Positions 23,501 to 31,964 of a stretch of DNA of 64,000 nucleotides are shown here, piece after piece (position 1 is the stretch's first letter; each line of letters opens with the position of its first letter). The stretch is from Rugalucina vietnamica (taxonomy: Eukaryota; Mollusca; Bivalvia; Lucinida; Lucinidae). The translations under genes were made by a program, and so were the position numbers. Location of the stretch: the NCBI GenBank assembly GCA_964017185.1, contig OZ024875.1, positions 51,331,895 to 51,395,894 on the forward strand, read 5' to 3'. A model generated the notes under the pieces. The model had not been told where the DNA came from. It saw nothing but the letters and a program-made list of their open reading frames with translations, and did not search any database.

Positions 23501-26500
23501 TCTGAAAAGGGGGCTTCGGTATCTGAGATATTGGCTTTGTCCAACTGAAGTTCAGGTGGATAAATATGATTGACCATACCTTCAAAAGAAGGGTTGTCAA
23601 TGTTCAAAAGGTCATCGAGGTACATAGATGTAGAATTAAAAGCCTCGATAACATCAGCTTGATTATCATGGTTAAGAGAATCCATGAAATCTCTTTCGTA
23701 GCAGTATAAAAATAAATCAGCTACGAGAGGTGCGGAATTTGTACCCATCGGAATTCCAACAATTTGTCTGTATAACTTGGTCCCAAATCTAATATAAATA
23801 TTATCAAGGAGATATGACAAGACGTCGCACACATTCTGAGATGACCACAGTGTATACCGACTTTGGTCAGAGGAAGTGAAAAAAGTCTGTGTGTCATTAC
23901 ATGCCAAATAAAGTGAATCATAGTTTTTTAATGCCCTTTTGAAGGTCCACTCTATCAAATCCAGAAGTTTTTCTTTTATTAGATTATGTGGTAATGTTGT
24001 ATACAGAGTAGAAAAATCATATGTGGACAAGCTTGTCAAGCTTTTCGCACGGAACCCTCTACACTTCAATTTACTGAGCACCTCACCAGAATTTTTTACT
24101 GACCAAAACCAATTTTTATTTGAAGTTTCATACACTGTCTCACAGTATCTTTTCACATGAGATTTGATAGCAGTAAGACAGAAAGTTAATAATTTAGAAA
24201 GTTCAGTGGTAGTACAAGAGCTAGAATTTGCAATAAATCTAGCTTTGTATGGTCTTTTGTGAAGCTTAGGTAACCAATACATCGTAGGAAGTTTGTTTTG
24301 GCCTTCATTGACACAAACAGAAAACTTAACAGGTGAATCGTTTAAGTGGGCATTAACTACAGACACTTCATCAGTATCTGTCTCCAGATAAGGCCTGGTA
24401 CCATCAAGCTCCTGTTTTAAGGTGTTAACGTAGTGAAGCCTACAAACGACAACAACATTGTTTGCGGCTCTGTCTGCCGGAACCAAGACATACTTTCTAT
24501 GAAATTCTTGGATACCCTGCTTCAAATGCCTAAATGACGATTTGGGTTTAGGAGGTAAAAGATTAGTATTTTGTGAATAAAACTTAATACATTTATCCAC
24601 GATAGTGAAGATACTTCTTTTCCATTCTTTAAGAGCATTATCCTCAACACCCTCAGGCTCGTTTACACCATCGATTACCGAAATCATTTAATGCAGATGC
24701 AATCTCCTCTCTACATTTGTCGAAATTAATGTAGGAAGGGAATCTATATTTCAAATTACTTATTTCATTTAATGTAATTTTTTTACTCTTTTTTTTTCAC
24801 CTTTATGAGATGCGAAAGTTTAACAAACTGTTACTTGGTGCGTTAGGACTTTGGAGATCTATAAACGTATCAATCATTACAATCAAACTTATACTATGAT
24901 GGCCCCGACATAAAGCTATTCATTTTAGTTGGTTGGGGCCGGAGCTTCTTGTCTGTTGCTTGGTCCACCGGGGTCCAACTGGTGTTTTTCTTTTGCTCCG
25001 GAGTTAGTAGGTTATTCGGCGCCCAGGGATCTCCATCGTCGGGCAGCTTACTCGGTCTGTGAGTCCTGGTTTTTGATTCATCAGGATGTTTATCATGATT
25101 TATTTGTTTGTTCTTGATGATTCATTGACTAGTTAGAGATTCACCACGAGGACCGAATAACTAACTAAATGTTATGAACCACTGCAGAAGCTGAGGGTGA
25201 GGTTATGGCCATGTAAAACCGGTTTAAGCCCGCCAGTAACTTTGTGTTACTGATCGTTCCAAGTCGATACTTCTGTGGTGGTTCTTTTTGTTTTATGTCG
25301 TGGTGTATAAAAAAAATTTTTGTGCTGTTGGCGCCTTATGTATGTTTTCATATTTTTAGTTAAGTTAAGGTAACTGAGTGGCCACCTATTGGGAAAATAG
25401 CTGCTCATTCGGCTTACGATATGTTTCATGGTATAAGTTCCTGATTGTTAGTTTGGTTTTTTTTTCCCACCTCGGTTTTTGGAGTGGGAATCTTTTTCTG
25501 ATTGCGCCTTTTCCTGATCTTTGCCTACTTGTACCTTTTTATAAAATGCATATAGATATGCAAAATCATTTAGATGATTGCGTTAAATAATGTAATTAGG
25601 AGTTACAATTTATTATATGTGTATCAAAGTGGAATAGTAAAGTAAAAAAATAGAAAATACAGACATTGGTACCATCAAATTTAGGACACATGGAAAGAAA
25701 AAGTAATACAAGAACGACGGAGTAGAAATCAGCAAAAAAACTTAATAGTGCCAACCATTTTTAGGTTCATGTATAGCACATATAGGGCTGTCAAATGGAC
25801 TACAAGATGAGGAGCAATCTCTGGCGAGGAGCACATTACGACAACTTGCCAATGCAATATTCAGAGAATTTTTTCAGCTGTAAAACTTGAAAATTTCGTT
25901 ATAGAAATACTGGATATTTCTAATATTTTTGCTCAAAACATTGATTGTGGGTACACGCTAGAACCGCCTCGCCTCGCCGAGGCGGTTCTAACGAATACCC
26001 ACAATCTATGTTTTGGAACAGAAATAATAAAAAATAAGTATAGCCCGGTTTTACCATATAAAAGTGGGATATGAGGGGGTATACGTTTTACGGACATGTC
26101 TTTCTATGAATCAGGGGTTGGTAACTCTATCTCAGTTAAGCGTAAGATCAACTTACGACCAACTTCATACACATATCATCATCACTTCAGGTTTGACCGC
26201 CGACGTGTAAACATCGACGCTAACCAACCGTGACCAACCAACACCAGCTACAATGAAGACAGCTACCATCGAGTTGCCTGCCATCATCGTGTCAGCCATC
26301 AAAGCCTACGAGTTCACCGACAAACCACTATGGCGAATTGGTGAAGGCCTTGACCATGTCAAGATTGAACTGACATACAAGCTGCCGACTGACCAACCAA
26401 CAGTCAGTGTAGAACAGAAAGAAAAACCTGTAATGCCGAAACCAAAGAGGGGGAAGGCCAAACGCAGGACCGAGCCTGCGGCCTCGCCAGCCTCTGCCTG

Positions 26501-29500
26501 CCGAACAACCGCCATCGACACCAGTGAAGCCAACGAGAACACAGCCAAACCGACGATGCAAGACTCCTCTACGAGAACTACCTCCATCGCCGCCTCTACG
26601 ACAGTGCCCACCACCATCGACACCTACGATCATCGAGACCCCATCGACGATCACTCTTCCGTCCAACAGACCTGCTAACCAGCCACCACCATCGCCATTG
26701 GTTCAACCACCACCACCACCAAACAACGATGATCCGTCAGATGAAATCGACGACCTACCAGAAATACCTGACTTCAGCGACCTTCCTGACATTCAACAAG
26801 ACTACGACGCAATTATTCAGCCTGCCTACGTCACCCTCGGCTTAGATTATGACATAGCTGCGATACGAGCCTACAACAACACCACCTACTTCCAGTGCTA
26901 CTCGAAACACTACCCAGGTCGTCAATTCAAGTTCTACGCCAGATACGACGCCGCTTCCAACGCCATAATCGTCGCGTGCCCTCCATGCGGACCCAACTGC
27001 TACACACCTGAGATAGCCTACAAGTACTTCAAGAACATATTCCACTCCAAGGCTTCACCAGTCGTCAACTCCAACCTATCCGGCTTCTTCAAACTACGAT
27101 ACGCCTTCCTTGCGGCCGAGACCACCGACTAGCCAACCAGAACCATGACTGTACTCCCGATCCTCGTGACCTACTTCTGCCGCGCGTTACCAGTGTAACC
27201 ACACATTCCCATGGATTACAGTGTTCGTTTCTGGTTATTCATGTGGATTACCTTGCACAGGCCTACTCTCTGGCCTTAGTCTCTTCTACATAGCCAAAAT
27301 CTCAGCGCGGCCCTGAGAGAGAGCATCAGATTGGATTTCAATTGACCTACTTTGCTCTCGAGCAAGATAGTGAAATCATCGATTTGCAGCCGAATTGGCA
27401 TCGATTTCACTATCGTTTTAGGCTCACTTTTCGGACTTGGCGTTCAAAATTCTAAAAAGCAGTGCTCCTTCTTTAGCCTGACATAAGCATTCCGTTGTCT
27501 GTTACTTTCTGGGCACCGGTTAGACAAGCACGATTTGCATTTCTCGCCTGTCTAGCCACGATTTGCAGCCCTGGAGCACTTAACCTTACGTCCTTGTGGT
27601 GGGAACATGGATTAAGTCCGTTTGGCCCGGCATGACGTAAAACTGCCACTCTTTACTACTACTACTACTACTACTACGACCAACTTAAGCATCTCTTAGG
27701 GATTATGGTGAATAACTGAATAATATCTTAAGTTACAGTGATAACTTAACAGCATCGTAACTTTACGGTCAACTCAAGCCCACCTTAGCGTCGTCTTATC
27801 TTACGAAGTTGCACCTTACATTCAAAGAAGTAACGATAGCTTAGAGTAACTGGAATAGAAAGGGCGTAATTTTTAAGGTGGCCATCTTAAGATTATCGTA
27901 AGTATGTCGTTACTTGTGGAACTTACGATGCCTTCAACTTACGATACCCAGGCTTACACCAACCAATATATTCCATGGGTCCAATTAATTACCTAAATGG
28001 TTATATTGTAGCGCATGCCTTATACGAACCAGAGGACCAATGGTCCTGTAAACGCTCACCTGAAACCCGAGATATATACCAATAAACTTGTTTGACTAGA
28101 ATGGTAATATCCATGTATATAACCCCAGGGCTTGGTCAGAGCAACCCCTGGAGTCAATTTCTTTTTGAAAACATTCATTGGCAGTCCACTTGCCAATTTA
28201 CTGCAAGTTTTGCCCTTCAAATGACATTTTAACAATTTTCCCCATTCAAATGCATGGGCGACCTAAGTTGACCTTGCCGTAAAATAGGACAAGGTCATCA
28301 AAGGGTCATGATTTATATAAACTTTGCAGAGCTCCATTGCCTGATGCTTCATGCCAAGTTTCAAAATCATAGGCCTTCTGGTTCTGGAGGAAAAGATTTT
28401 TAAAAGTTTTTGCTATTTATAGCCATGATAGCCATCTTGGTCATGTGACCATGACCATTTATATACACTTTCATTCCCACTTCCTAACAATGCTCCTCAT
28501 AAAGTTTGGCTTTGATTGGCCAAGCAGTTTCAGAGAAGAAGATCTTTGAATATCACTGTAATATACATGTATATTGCCCCGGGGTGGGGGCAGGGGCAGA
28601 CAACCCCCAGGGGCTAAAATTTTCCATTAACATTAATCTTCTGTCCATTTGCCTATCCCCAGTAAGTTTTACCCATTAAATAGCATTTTACCATTTTTTC
28701 CCATTCAAATGCATTGGCGACCTAAGTTGACCTTGACCTATTTTACATTATTGACCTTTTTCATGATTTATATAAACTATGATGGGCCTGCGTCCCCGAT
28801 GCTACATACCAAGTTTCGTGGAAATCGGCCCACTGGTTCTGGAGAAGTAGATTTTTAAAGGTTTTTGCTATTTATAGCCATGGCGGCCATCTTGGTCATG
28901 TGACCTGGACCATTTATATAAACTTTCGTTCCCTCTTCCTAAGGATGCTCCACATGAAGTTTGGCTTTGATTGGCCAAGCGGTTTCAGAGGAGAAGATAT
29001 TTGAAATTGTGGACGACGGACGACGGACGACGACGGACAACGGCCGGACGCCGGAGCATGGGTATACTATAAGCTCACCTGTGAGCCTTCGGCTCAGGTG
29101 AGCTAATAAAACCATTGGTATTCATCGGTACCAAAATTCAACATGCAGGGCAACTTAGTTGTTTTTGGTTGGGACCGGAGTTTCTTGTCTGTTCCTTGGC
29201 CCACCGGATTGAACAAGTGTTTTTCATTTTGCTCCAGTTTTTCAGTGATGTTGTTTGGCGCCCAGGGATTTCCATCACCGGGCAGCTTATTGTATATCTG
29301 GATCCACGTTTCTGATTCATCACGGTGTTATTATGAATTATTTATTTGTCCTGGATTATTCATTGACTAACTAGTTAGAGATTTACCACGATGGCCGAAC
29401 AACTAACTAAATGTTGTGAACCACTGCAGAAGCCGAGGGCGAGGTTATGGCCATTTAAAATTGATTTGAGCCCGCAGTAAGTTTATATTACTGGCTATTC

Positions 29501-29950
29501 CAATGCAATACTGCTGTTTTCATTACGAAAACTTGCCCATGCAATATACAGTGATTTTTAAAGTTGTAAAAAATGAAAAATTTTCAGCAGAAATTTTTTG
29601 ATATTTTTCTTATTTCTGCTCAAAACATAGATTGTGGGTACACGTTAGAACCGCCTCGCCGAGGCGGTTCTAACGAGTACCCACAATCTATGTTTTGGAG
29701 CAAAAATAAGAAAATTAGGTATACCCCTGCAAACCCCAGTTTTACTATATGAAAGTGGGGTTTAAGGGGGTATACATGTCACGGACATGTTTTCCTGATG
29801 GATTTCATATTCAATTGTTTTATGTTTTATGTTATAATTTTTGTGCTGTTTGCACCTTATGTACGTTTACATATTATTTTTATTGTTTTTTTTTTTTTTT
29901 TCTTGTGCGACCGGAGCTTCTTGTCTGTTGATTGGCCTATCGGATTGACC

Positions 29951-30002
<52 letters not shown>

Positions 30003-31261
30003 TTGTTGTTGTTGTTGTTGTTTTGCTCCAGATTTTCAGTGATGTTGTTTGGCGCACAGTGATCTCCGTCGCCGGGCATAACTCGTCCGCCGCCTCCGAG
30101 CCGGGTACCATTCTCTCCAGCACTTTGTCCGTAGAGTTCACGACCGACAAAATAAATGAAGTAAACGGAACGAAAGCCCGATTGTCGGACTACGTATTGT
30201 ACCTCTGAGTCCTCGTTTTTGATTCATCAAGGTGTTTATTATGATTTATTTGTTTGTCCGGCTGGAACACTGGTAAGTACACAATATGTTTACTATGGTG
30301 ATTAAAATACTCGAAAAAGCGGGTTTGATATACCGTAAACAGTTGTTAAACGTGTAGTGCATCAGGAAAACATATCCGTGCAATGAATACCCGCTCATAC
30401 CCCACTTTTATATAGTAAAACTGGGGTATGCAGGGGTATACCTATTTTTCTTATTTTTGCTCAAAACATAGATTGTGGGTACACGTTAAACCGCCTCGCT
30501 GAGGCGGTTCTAACGAGTACCCACAATCTATGTTTTGAGCAAAAATAAGAAAAATATCAAATATTTTCCTCTGAAAATTATCGATTTTTGACCTGAAAAA
30601 ATTACTGTATATCATATGGGCATGTTTTCGTAATGGCGCGTTCCTGTACACGATAAAGAAAACAAGGCAGGAGTAGTAGCCATAATGTAAACGTGTTTTA
30701 GTAATGTACAGCATATCTCCTCACCCTACATTTATATCATAATGGTAAACAGGGGAGGTAAAGGTATATATTCTGTTTTCTCTCTTATTTTTTGCACTAA
30801 AACATTATGAATACTCATTGTGACAGTTCTTACATGTATCCACAGATATTGTTTTTGCAAACGTTCAGAAAACTAAAATTTACCATTCTTATAGCCGAAA
30901 AAAAAACGCTGTTCATAGTATACGCGTGTTTCCGTAGTAACTTACCTACAATACTGAAAGGGTCTGCAATCAGTGTGACGAACATATCTGATAACGCCAG
31001 GTTAACAATAAACGTCGACTCCACTGTTCTCACTTTCTTATAAAACAACACTGACAATAATATCAAAATATTCCCCGATGTTCCCACGAGAGAAGCGGCA
31101 AACAGAACTAGAACAACCGGGAAGGCAAGCCATGGGTTTGTCTGTACAAACTCATACTTGGCAAACACAAAATGTTGTTGTCTCGGATCCGGTCGAAAAT
31201 TATCTCCATTAGTTGAGGTAGTATTCATGAATTCTTCTATAGTACTTGTTCCGTTCGACAT
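10742..31261 (-). CDS. Melatonin-receptor-like rhodopsin-class GPCR (whole gene, two coding exons)
   Basis: Seven-transmembrane receptor of the plasma membrane, expected to couple to heterotrimeric G proteins; the ligand is not established. Join 30946-31261 to 10742-11562 on the minus strand for 378 residues. The donor is GTAAGT, the acceptor TTTCCATTTCAG, and the phase (1) matches. Class A marks: asparagine 64 in TM1, aspartate 92 in TM2, cysteine 121 before TM3, and NRY (145-147) in place of DRY, exactly 25 residues after that cysteine. The run NRYFYIC closely resembles the melatonin-receptor NRYCYIC signature. TM7 has NWLIY instead of NPxxY, and melatonin receptors also lack the proline. 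Two N-glycosylation sites (NGT and NTT) precede TM1. A melatonin receptor or a related lophotrochozoan orphan receptor are both possible. The intron of about 19.4 kb is mostly transposable elements. Confidence 0.85.
11693..11740 (+). mobile_element. HP MITE, 5' end fragment
   Basis: CATTACGAAAACATGCCCAT through AGAGATTTTTTTTCAG, then unrelated sequence. It lies 130 bp inside the GPCR intron from exon B. Confidence 0.75.
11741..12345. other. GPCR intron, no element recognised
   Basis: AT-rich. A segment at 12190-12250 (TTAATGTCCCAATGAACATT, TTTTCAGTCATG, TGGGACTA) resembles 5276-5340. Confidence 0.5.
12351..12490. repeat. 140 bp palindrome with CTTCGCC turn
   Basis: The left arm from CAATTGTTGACTATTGAG to CCAATATTGACC is answered almost base for base by GGTCAATATTGG to CTCAATAGTCAATAATTG. 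The loop is TCGGCTTCGCCTC. The only clear differences are at the outermost bases. In RNA form it would be a very stable hairpin. Confidence 0.95.
13101..13258 (+). mobile_element. HP MITE, right half
   Basis: Starts within the hairpin (GTTAGAACTGCCTCGCCGA) and continues through CTATATAAAAGTGGG to CATGTTTTCCTGATG. The left half is absent. Confidence 0.85.
14720..14914 (-). repeat. tRNA-derived SINE-like sequence
   Basis: On the minus strand, 14914-14847 reads like a tRNA 5'-to-3': CGCGGTATACTTCAGTGGTA (box A region), AGAACACTGATCTCTGGTGC, then AGAGGTCCTAGGTTGGATCT (box B region, degenerate). The order and spacing fit a tRNA-derived SINE head, and the sequence below 14847 would be its body. 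A functional tRNA is unlikely because box B departs from GGTTCGANTC. Confidence 0.55.
15197..16047 (-). repeat. RT-element 3' arm, solo copy with internal duplication
   Basis: Begins AAAGGTACAAGTAGGCAAAG, the outer end of the arm. It follows the arm to about 15560, then runs through unrelated or rearranged sequence, re-enters the arm near 15795 (GTACCGCCTTGG, TCAGTTATAAAATAACTG) and continues to GTAAGCTGCCCGACGATGGA. The block CCTAACCTCACCCTCAGCTT occurs twice. There is no RT coding sequence. Confidence 0.85.
16985..17330. mobile_element. Foldback MITE of about 345 bp
   Basis: Left words AGGTGCAGTCAATGCAGAAA, AGCATTTATTGAAAT and CGGTTATTTCGTTTTCGCAA are mirrored on the right by TTTGCGAAAACCAAATAACC, ATTCAATAAATG and TTTCTGCATTGACTGCACCT. 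The arms are about 150 bp with modest divergence and a short centre near 17150. Confidence 0.75.
17438..17522. repeat. (AAGT)n microsatellite
   Basis: About 20 AAGT units with AACT and AAGC variants. Confidence 0.95.
17640..18260 (+). pseudogene. Non-LTR retrotransposon (LINE) relic: end of endonuclease and linker
   Basis: Near 17700-17845 one frame reads ISSTRVSHIQISDHYAVL, with the SDH motif that closes APE-type LINE endonucleases. A second frame at 18006-18230 reads WLTSEILDSMKERDK, LRNKIFSLIKESKKATYK and NDPRSIWKVFKEFG, typical of the segment between endonuclease and reverse transcriptase. The RT domain is absent and the frame changes between the parts, so this is a dead fragment. The clade is not assigned. 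Confidence 0.7.
18794..19027. mobile_element. MITE with GAGCCGCCTCATG termini
   Basis: Starts GAGCCGCCTCATGCGAAAAC and ends GTTTTCCCACGAGGCGGCTC. The internal hairpin reads GAGCTTCGCGGTAACCGCGA, followed by AGCTGATCAG. Related copies: 36238-36459, 43498-43709, 49264-49369, 54088-54323, and a fragment at 38363-38467. Confidence 0.85.
19108..19357 (+). mobile_element. HP MITE, forward copy, interrupted at its right end
   Basis: Begins CATTACGAAAGCACGCCCAT, carries the full hairpin and CAATATAAAAGTGGGG, and stops in GAGGGTATA. The missing right end resumes at about 20371 beyond the inserted element. Confidence 0.9.
19358..20372. mobile_element. 1.0 kb element with long TIRs, inserted at TA inside an HP MITE
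   Basis: Termini read TACAGCTTCGTTTCATAAGT on the left and the inverse of TACAGCTCCGTTTCATAAGT on the right. Inverted similarity extends about 130 bp, including ATAGCGATTTGTTTCATAAG and GCATAGCAGTACCCGT. TA is present at both borders, and the MITE is restored by removing the element, so insertion at a TA dinucleotide is supported. No transposase is present. It is probably a Tc1/mariner-type non-autonomous element. Confidence 0.75.
20373..20394 (+). mobile_element. HP MITE right end, displaced
   Basis: ACACAGACACGTTATCATGATG resembles the family's right end and completes the copy at 19108-19357. Confidence 0.6.
20395..22406. other. GPCR intron, mostly without recognised elements
   Basis: No gene was recognised. 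The only marked structure is the tetranucleotide and GC-alternating tract near 21070-21225. Confidence 0.5.
21070..21225. repeat. Compound ATAC/ATCC/GTAC repeat with alternating GC tract
   Basis: CATACATCCATAC, then CATCCATCCATCC, GTACGTACGTGC, the alternating purine-pyrimidine ACGCGCGCGCGCAGGCGCC region, and again GCGCGCGCGC, then ACATACATACATACATG. Two CG-alternating tracts flank the palindrome AGGCGCCT. Confidence 0.9.
22407..22566 (+). mobile_element. HP MITE, hairpin arm missing, cut by the RT element
   Basis: Begins CATTACGAAAACTTGCCCAT. After ATAGATTGTGGGT it jumps to TATGCCCCTGC, losing the rest of the hairpin. It ends at CTATATAAAAGTGG, where the RT-element locus begins. Confidence 0.8.
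22564..25537 (-). mobile_element. Reverse-transcriptase retroelement with outward-facing inverted arms
   Basis: Order on the plus strand: 16 bp of RT sequence (GGCCCTCACTTAAAAG, 22564-22579), the 3' arm in minus orientation (22580-23187), the RT gene on the minus strand (23188-24687), about 200 bp of AT-rich leader, then the same arm in plus orientation (24893-25537). The second arm is preceded by CTATGATGGCCCCGAC, the last codons of the RT. The two arms are highly similar over about 600 bp, so the locus is a large inverted repeat with its RT inside. The RT resembles Penelope-like enzymes, whose terminal repeats may be inverted, but no GIY-YIG endonuclease is seen. The copy is nearly intact but inactive at its C-terminus. 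Confidence 0.8.
23227..24687 (-). CDS. Reverse transcriptase, Penelope/telomerase-like, C-terminally damaged
   Basis: 486-residue open frame. RNA-templated DNA synthesis is expected for replication of the element. N-terminal part: LVPADRAANNVVVVC, then KLPTMYWLPKLHKRPYKARF. Motif A is STYDFSTLYTTLP with the catalytic aspartate, motif B is GIPMGTNSAPLVADL, and motif C is YLDDLL with the aspartate pair. After motif C come YDKRDDFDFDIVNFPFLDG and RRASYGVYISQLIRLARVC, shared with the copies at 57.7-61 kb. The C-terminus ends early (NFSILS) because a few bases are missing near 23240 relative to the 60.2-61.1 kb copy. That copy continues about 100 residues to an SDSMMAP ending. No endonuclease, protease or RNase H motif was recognised. 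The start at 24687 is the first methionine, and the true N-terminus may lie upstream. Confidence 0.85.
   Translation of the reverse strand: MISVIDGVNEPEGVEDNALKEWKRSIFTIVDKCIKFYSQNTNLLPPKPKSSFRHLKQGIQEFHRKYVLVPADRAANNVVVVCRLHYVNTLKQELDGTRPYLETDTDEVSVVNAHLNDSPVKFSVCVNEGQNKLPTMYWLPKLHKRPYKARFIANSSSCTTTELSKLLTFCLTAIKSHVKRYCETVYETSNKNWFWSVKNSGEVLSKLKCRGFRAKSLTSLSTYDFSTLYTTLPHNLIKEKLLDLIEWTFKRALKNYDSLYLACNDTQTFFTSSDQSRYTLWSSQNVCDVLSYLLDNIYIRFGTKLYRQIVGIPMGTNSAPLVADLFLYCYERDFMDSLNHDNQADVIEAFNSTSMYLDDLLNIDNPSFEGMVNHIYPPELQLDKANISDTEAPFSDLHLSVANGFVSSKIYDKRDDFDFDIVNFPFLDGDVPRRASYGVYISQLIRLARVCNHVTDFNARNKCLTAKLLQQGYRYHKLRKNFSILS
25834..26108 (+). mobile_element. HP MITE, forward copy
   Basis: Begins CATTACGACAACTTGCC, with the hairpin turn lengthened to GCCTCGCCTCGCCGAGGC, and ends GGACATGTCTTTCTATG. 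Confidence 0.9.
26253..27132 (+). pseudogene. ORF1-like protein of the retroposon, one frameshift
   Basis: Two overlapping frames (26253-26678 and 26413-27132, +1 to each other) look like one broken gene of about 293 residues. The first frame gives the start, ELPAIIVSAIKAYEF, and a basic MPKPKRGKAKRR patch. The second gives a proline-rich middle (QPPPSPLVQPPPPPNN), an acidic stretch (DEIDDLPEIPDF), and a C-terminal domain with YFQCYSKHYPGRQFKFYARY, a CPPCGPNC cysteine cluster and NLSGFFKLRYAF. The shift probably lies at or near the GGGGG run at 26449-26453. No known domain was recognised. A basic patch plus a cysteine cluster would suit nucleic-acid binding, but that is inference. A programmed frameshift cannot be excluded. 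Confidence 0.6.
27654..27675. repeat. (TAC)n tail of the retroposon
   Basis: Seven or eight TAC units directly before the right target duplication. Confidence 0.9.
28028..29106 (-). repeat. AGCTCACCTGAGC dispersed repeat, reverse copy
   Basis: Runs from ACCAGAGGACCAATGGTCCT to GGCTCAGGTGAGCT. Internal units carry CCATCTTGGTCATGTGACC, GCCATGGCGGCCATCTTGG, TTTGGCTTTGATTGGCCAAG and ACCTAAGTTGACCTTG, each roughly twice. The ends are complementary (AGCTCACCTGAGCC against GGCTCAGGTGAGCT). A short GACGGACGACGG repeat sits near the right end. Confidence 0.85.
29130..29515 (+). repeat. RT-element 3' arm, diverged solo fragment
   Basis: TTGGTTGGGACCGGAGTTTC through TGGCGCCCAGGGATTTCC, GAACCACTGCAGAAGC and TTATGGCCATTT. 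It follows the arm of 61040-61690 with many substitutions and lacks the distal end. Confidence 0.8.
29521..29800 (+). mobile_element. HP MITE, forward copy, full length
   Basis: Starts CATTACGAAAACTTGCCCAT and ends ACGGACATGTTTTCCTGATG, with a perfect CGCCTCGCCGAGGCG turn. It is among the best copies for a family consensus. Confidence 0.9.
29905..30260 (+). repeat. RT-element 3' arm fragment interrupted by T and GTT tracts
   Basis: GTGCGACCGGAGCTTCTTGT, then a T tract (29955-30001), (GTT)n, then TTTTGCTCCAGATTTTCAGT and TTTGATTCATCAAGGTGTTT. An unrelated piece with GTCCGCCGCCTCC is included. Confidence 0.6.
29955..30021. repeat. Poly-T and (GTT)n tract
   Basis: About 47 T followed by seven GTT units. 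The frames across it are artefacts. Confidence 0.95.
30360..30635 (-). mobile_element. HP MITE, reverse copy
   Basis: CATCAGGAAAACATATCCGT to GGGCATGTTTTCGTAATG, with the hairpin intact. It lies about 310 bp inside the GPCR intron from exon A. Confidence 0.9.
30946..31261 (-). CDS. GPCR exon A: N-terminus to TM2
   Basis: Starts MSNGTSTIEE at 31261. An in-frame ATG at 31327 would add 22 residues; the downstream one is preferred because it gives a usual short extracellular N-terminus with glycosylation sites. TM1 carries GTSGNILILL and TM2 NLALSDMFV. The exon ends one base into glycine 106 at the consensus donor GTAAGT. Confidence 0.85.
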
Positions 31262-31964
31262 TCTGCAAATAAGCCTTAAAGAACTTATTTTATTGAAACG
31301 TGGTTTAGATAAAATAATTCTGTCCAAACATTATTATCCTTTTGCTTTTGGAACTTTCTGTTCAGAAGTCGCATGCTATTATAAACTACGGTATTTGCTA
31401 TATTACAAAATACACGCATTCTCTAAGAAAATAGAGACAAAAACCCGACGCTATTTTCTAAAGTCACGCAATAGTTTCGCAAAAGTCACATTCACCGAAG
31501 CTCTAGTTTTAACTTAAAATAAAACCATCATTATTTACTTTTGAATATTTCACTCCATTTGTACACGCAAAACATTTTTTTTTGCCAGTCAAAACATTAA
31601 ATAATGAAAATGTTCAAATGACATCTTTCTAGTAAACTTGTGTTTGTCCATATGTCGAGTAACTTCGCTGCAATGCCTAATTAAACGCTTCTTAAAGTTT
31701 TTCCTAAGCAGATGATACGTTAAAAACCAATAATTGATCCCTACAAAAGAAAGCAATTCTGTCAAGATCTTCTTATCAGGCTGTACGCAGGAGTCATAGC
31801 ATTGAAAACAGCAGATTTCAGGAAAACATAGGAAGTGTCACAATCGCATATAACTGAATAACAAAGCCCAGGGGGGCAGACAATCAAACTCAGATAACGA
31901 GCAAATGATGATGTACAAAACTCTGATTGTGGTGATATCAGTTTTTCTTGTACAGGGTGCAATG

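Larger units (their letters stand above)
26166..27675 (+). mobile_element. 1.5 kb ORF1-only retroposon with 11 bp target duplications
   Basis: ACGACCAACTT occurs at 26155-26165 and again at 27676-27686, flanking an element that ends in a (TAC)n tract. Long target duplications plus a 3' simple repeat are marks of LINE-type target-primed reverse transcription. Inside is one protein-coding region (26253-27132, one frameshift), then a 540 bp 3' region with CGATTTGCAGC words and no RT. Base and codon use are clearly more GC-rich than the surroundings. It resembles in plan the ORF1-only derivatives known for mammalian L1 (HAL1). Confidence 0.75.

Noticed and set aside
24929-25117. A 62-codon frame found also at 61083-61271 in another RT-element arm, suggesting a small arm-encoded protein
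   Set aside because: It is identical because the arms are recent copies. In other arms (29130, 48540, 53576) the frame is broken, and no domain was recognised.
22580-25537. Interpretation as a cut-and-paste DNA transposon with 0.6 kb TIRs
   Set aside because: The only gene is an RT, one arm carries RT C-terminal codons, and many solo arms look 5'-truncated; a retroelement fits better, although no clear target duplication was found.
26306-26666. Two minus-strand frames of over 100 codons opposite the ORF1-like gene
   Set aside because: They are shadows of the proline-rich plus-strand coding region; plus-strand composition and the upstream start are more convincing.
29798-30208. A 136-codon frame
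   Set aside because: It runs through a long T tract and (GTT)n, giving phenylalanine and valine runs.
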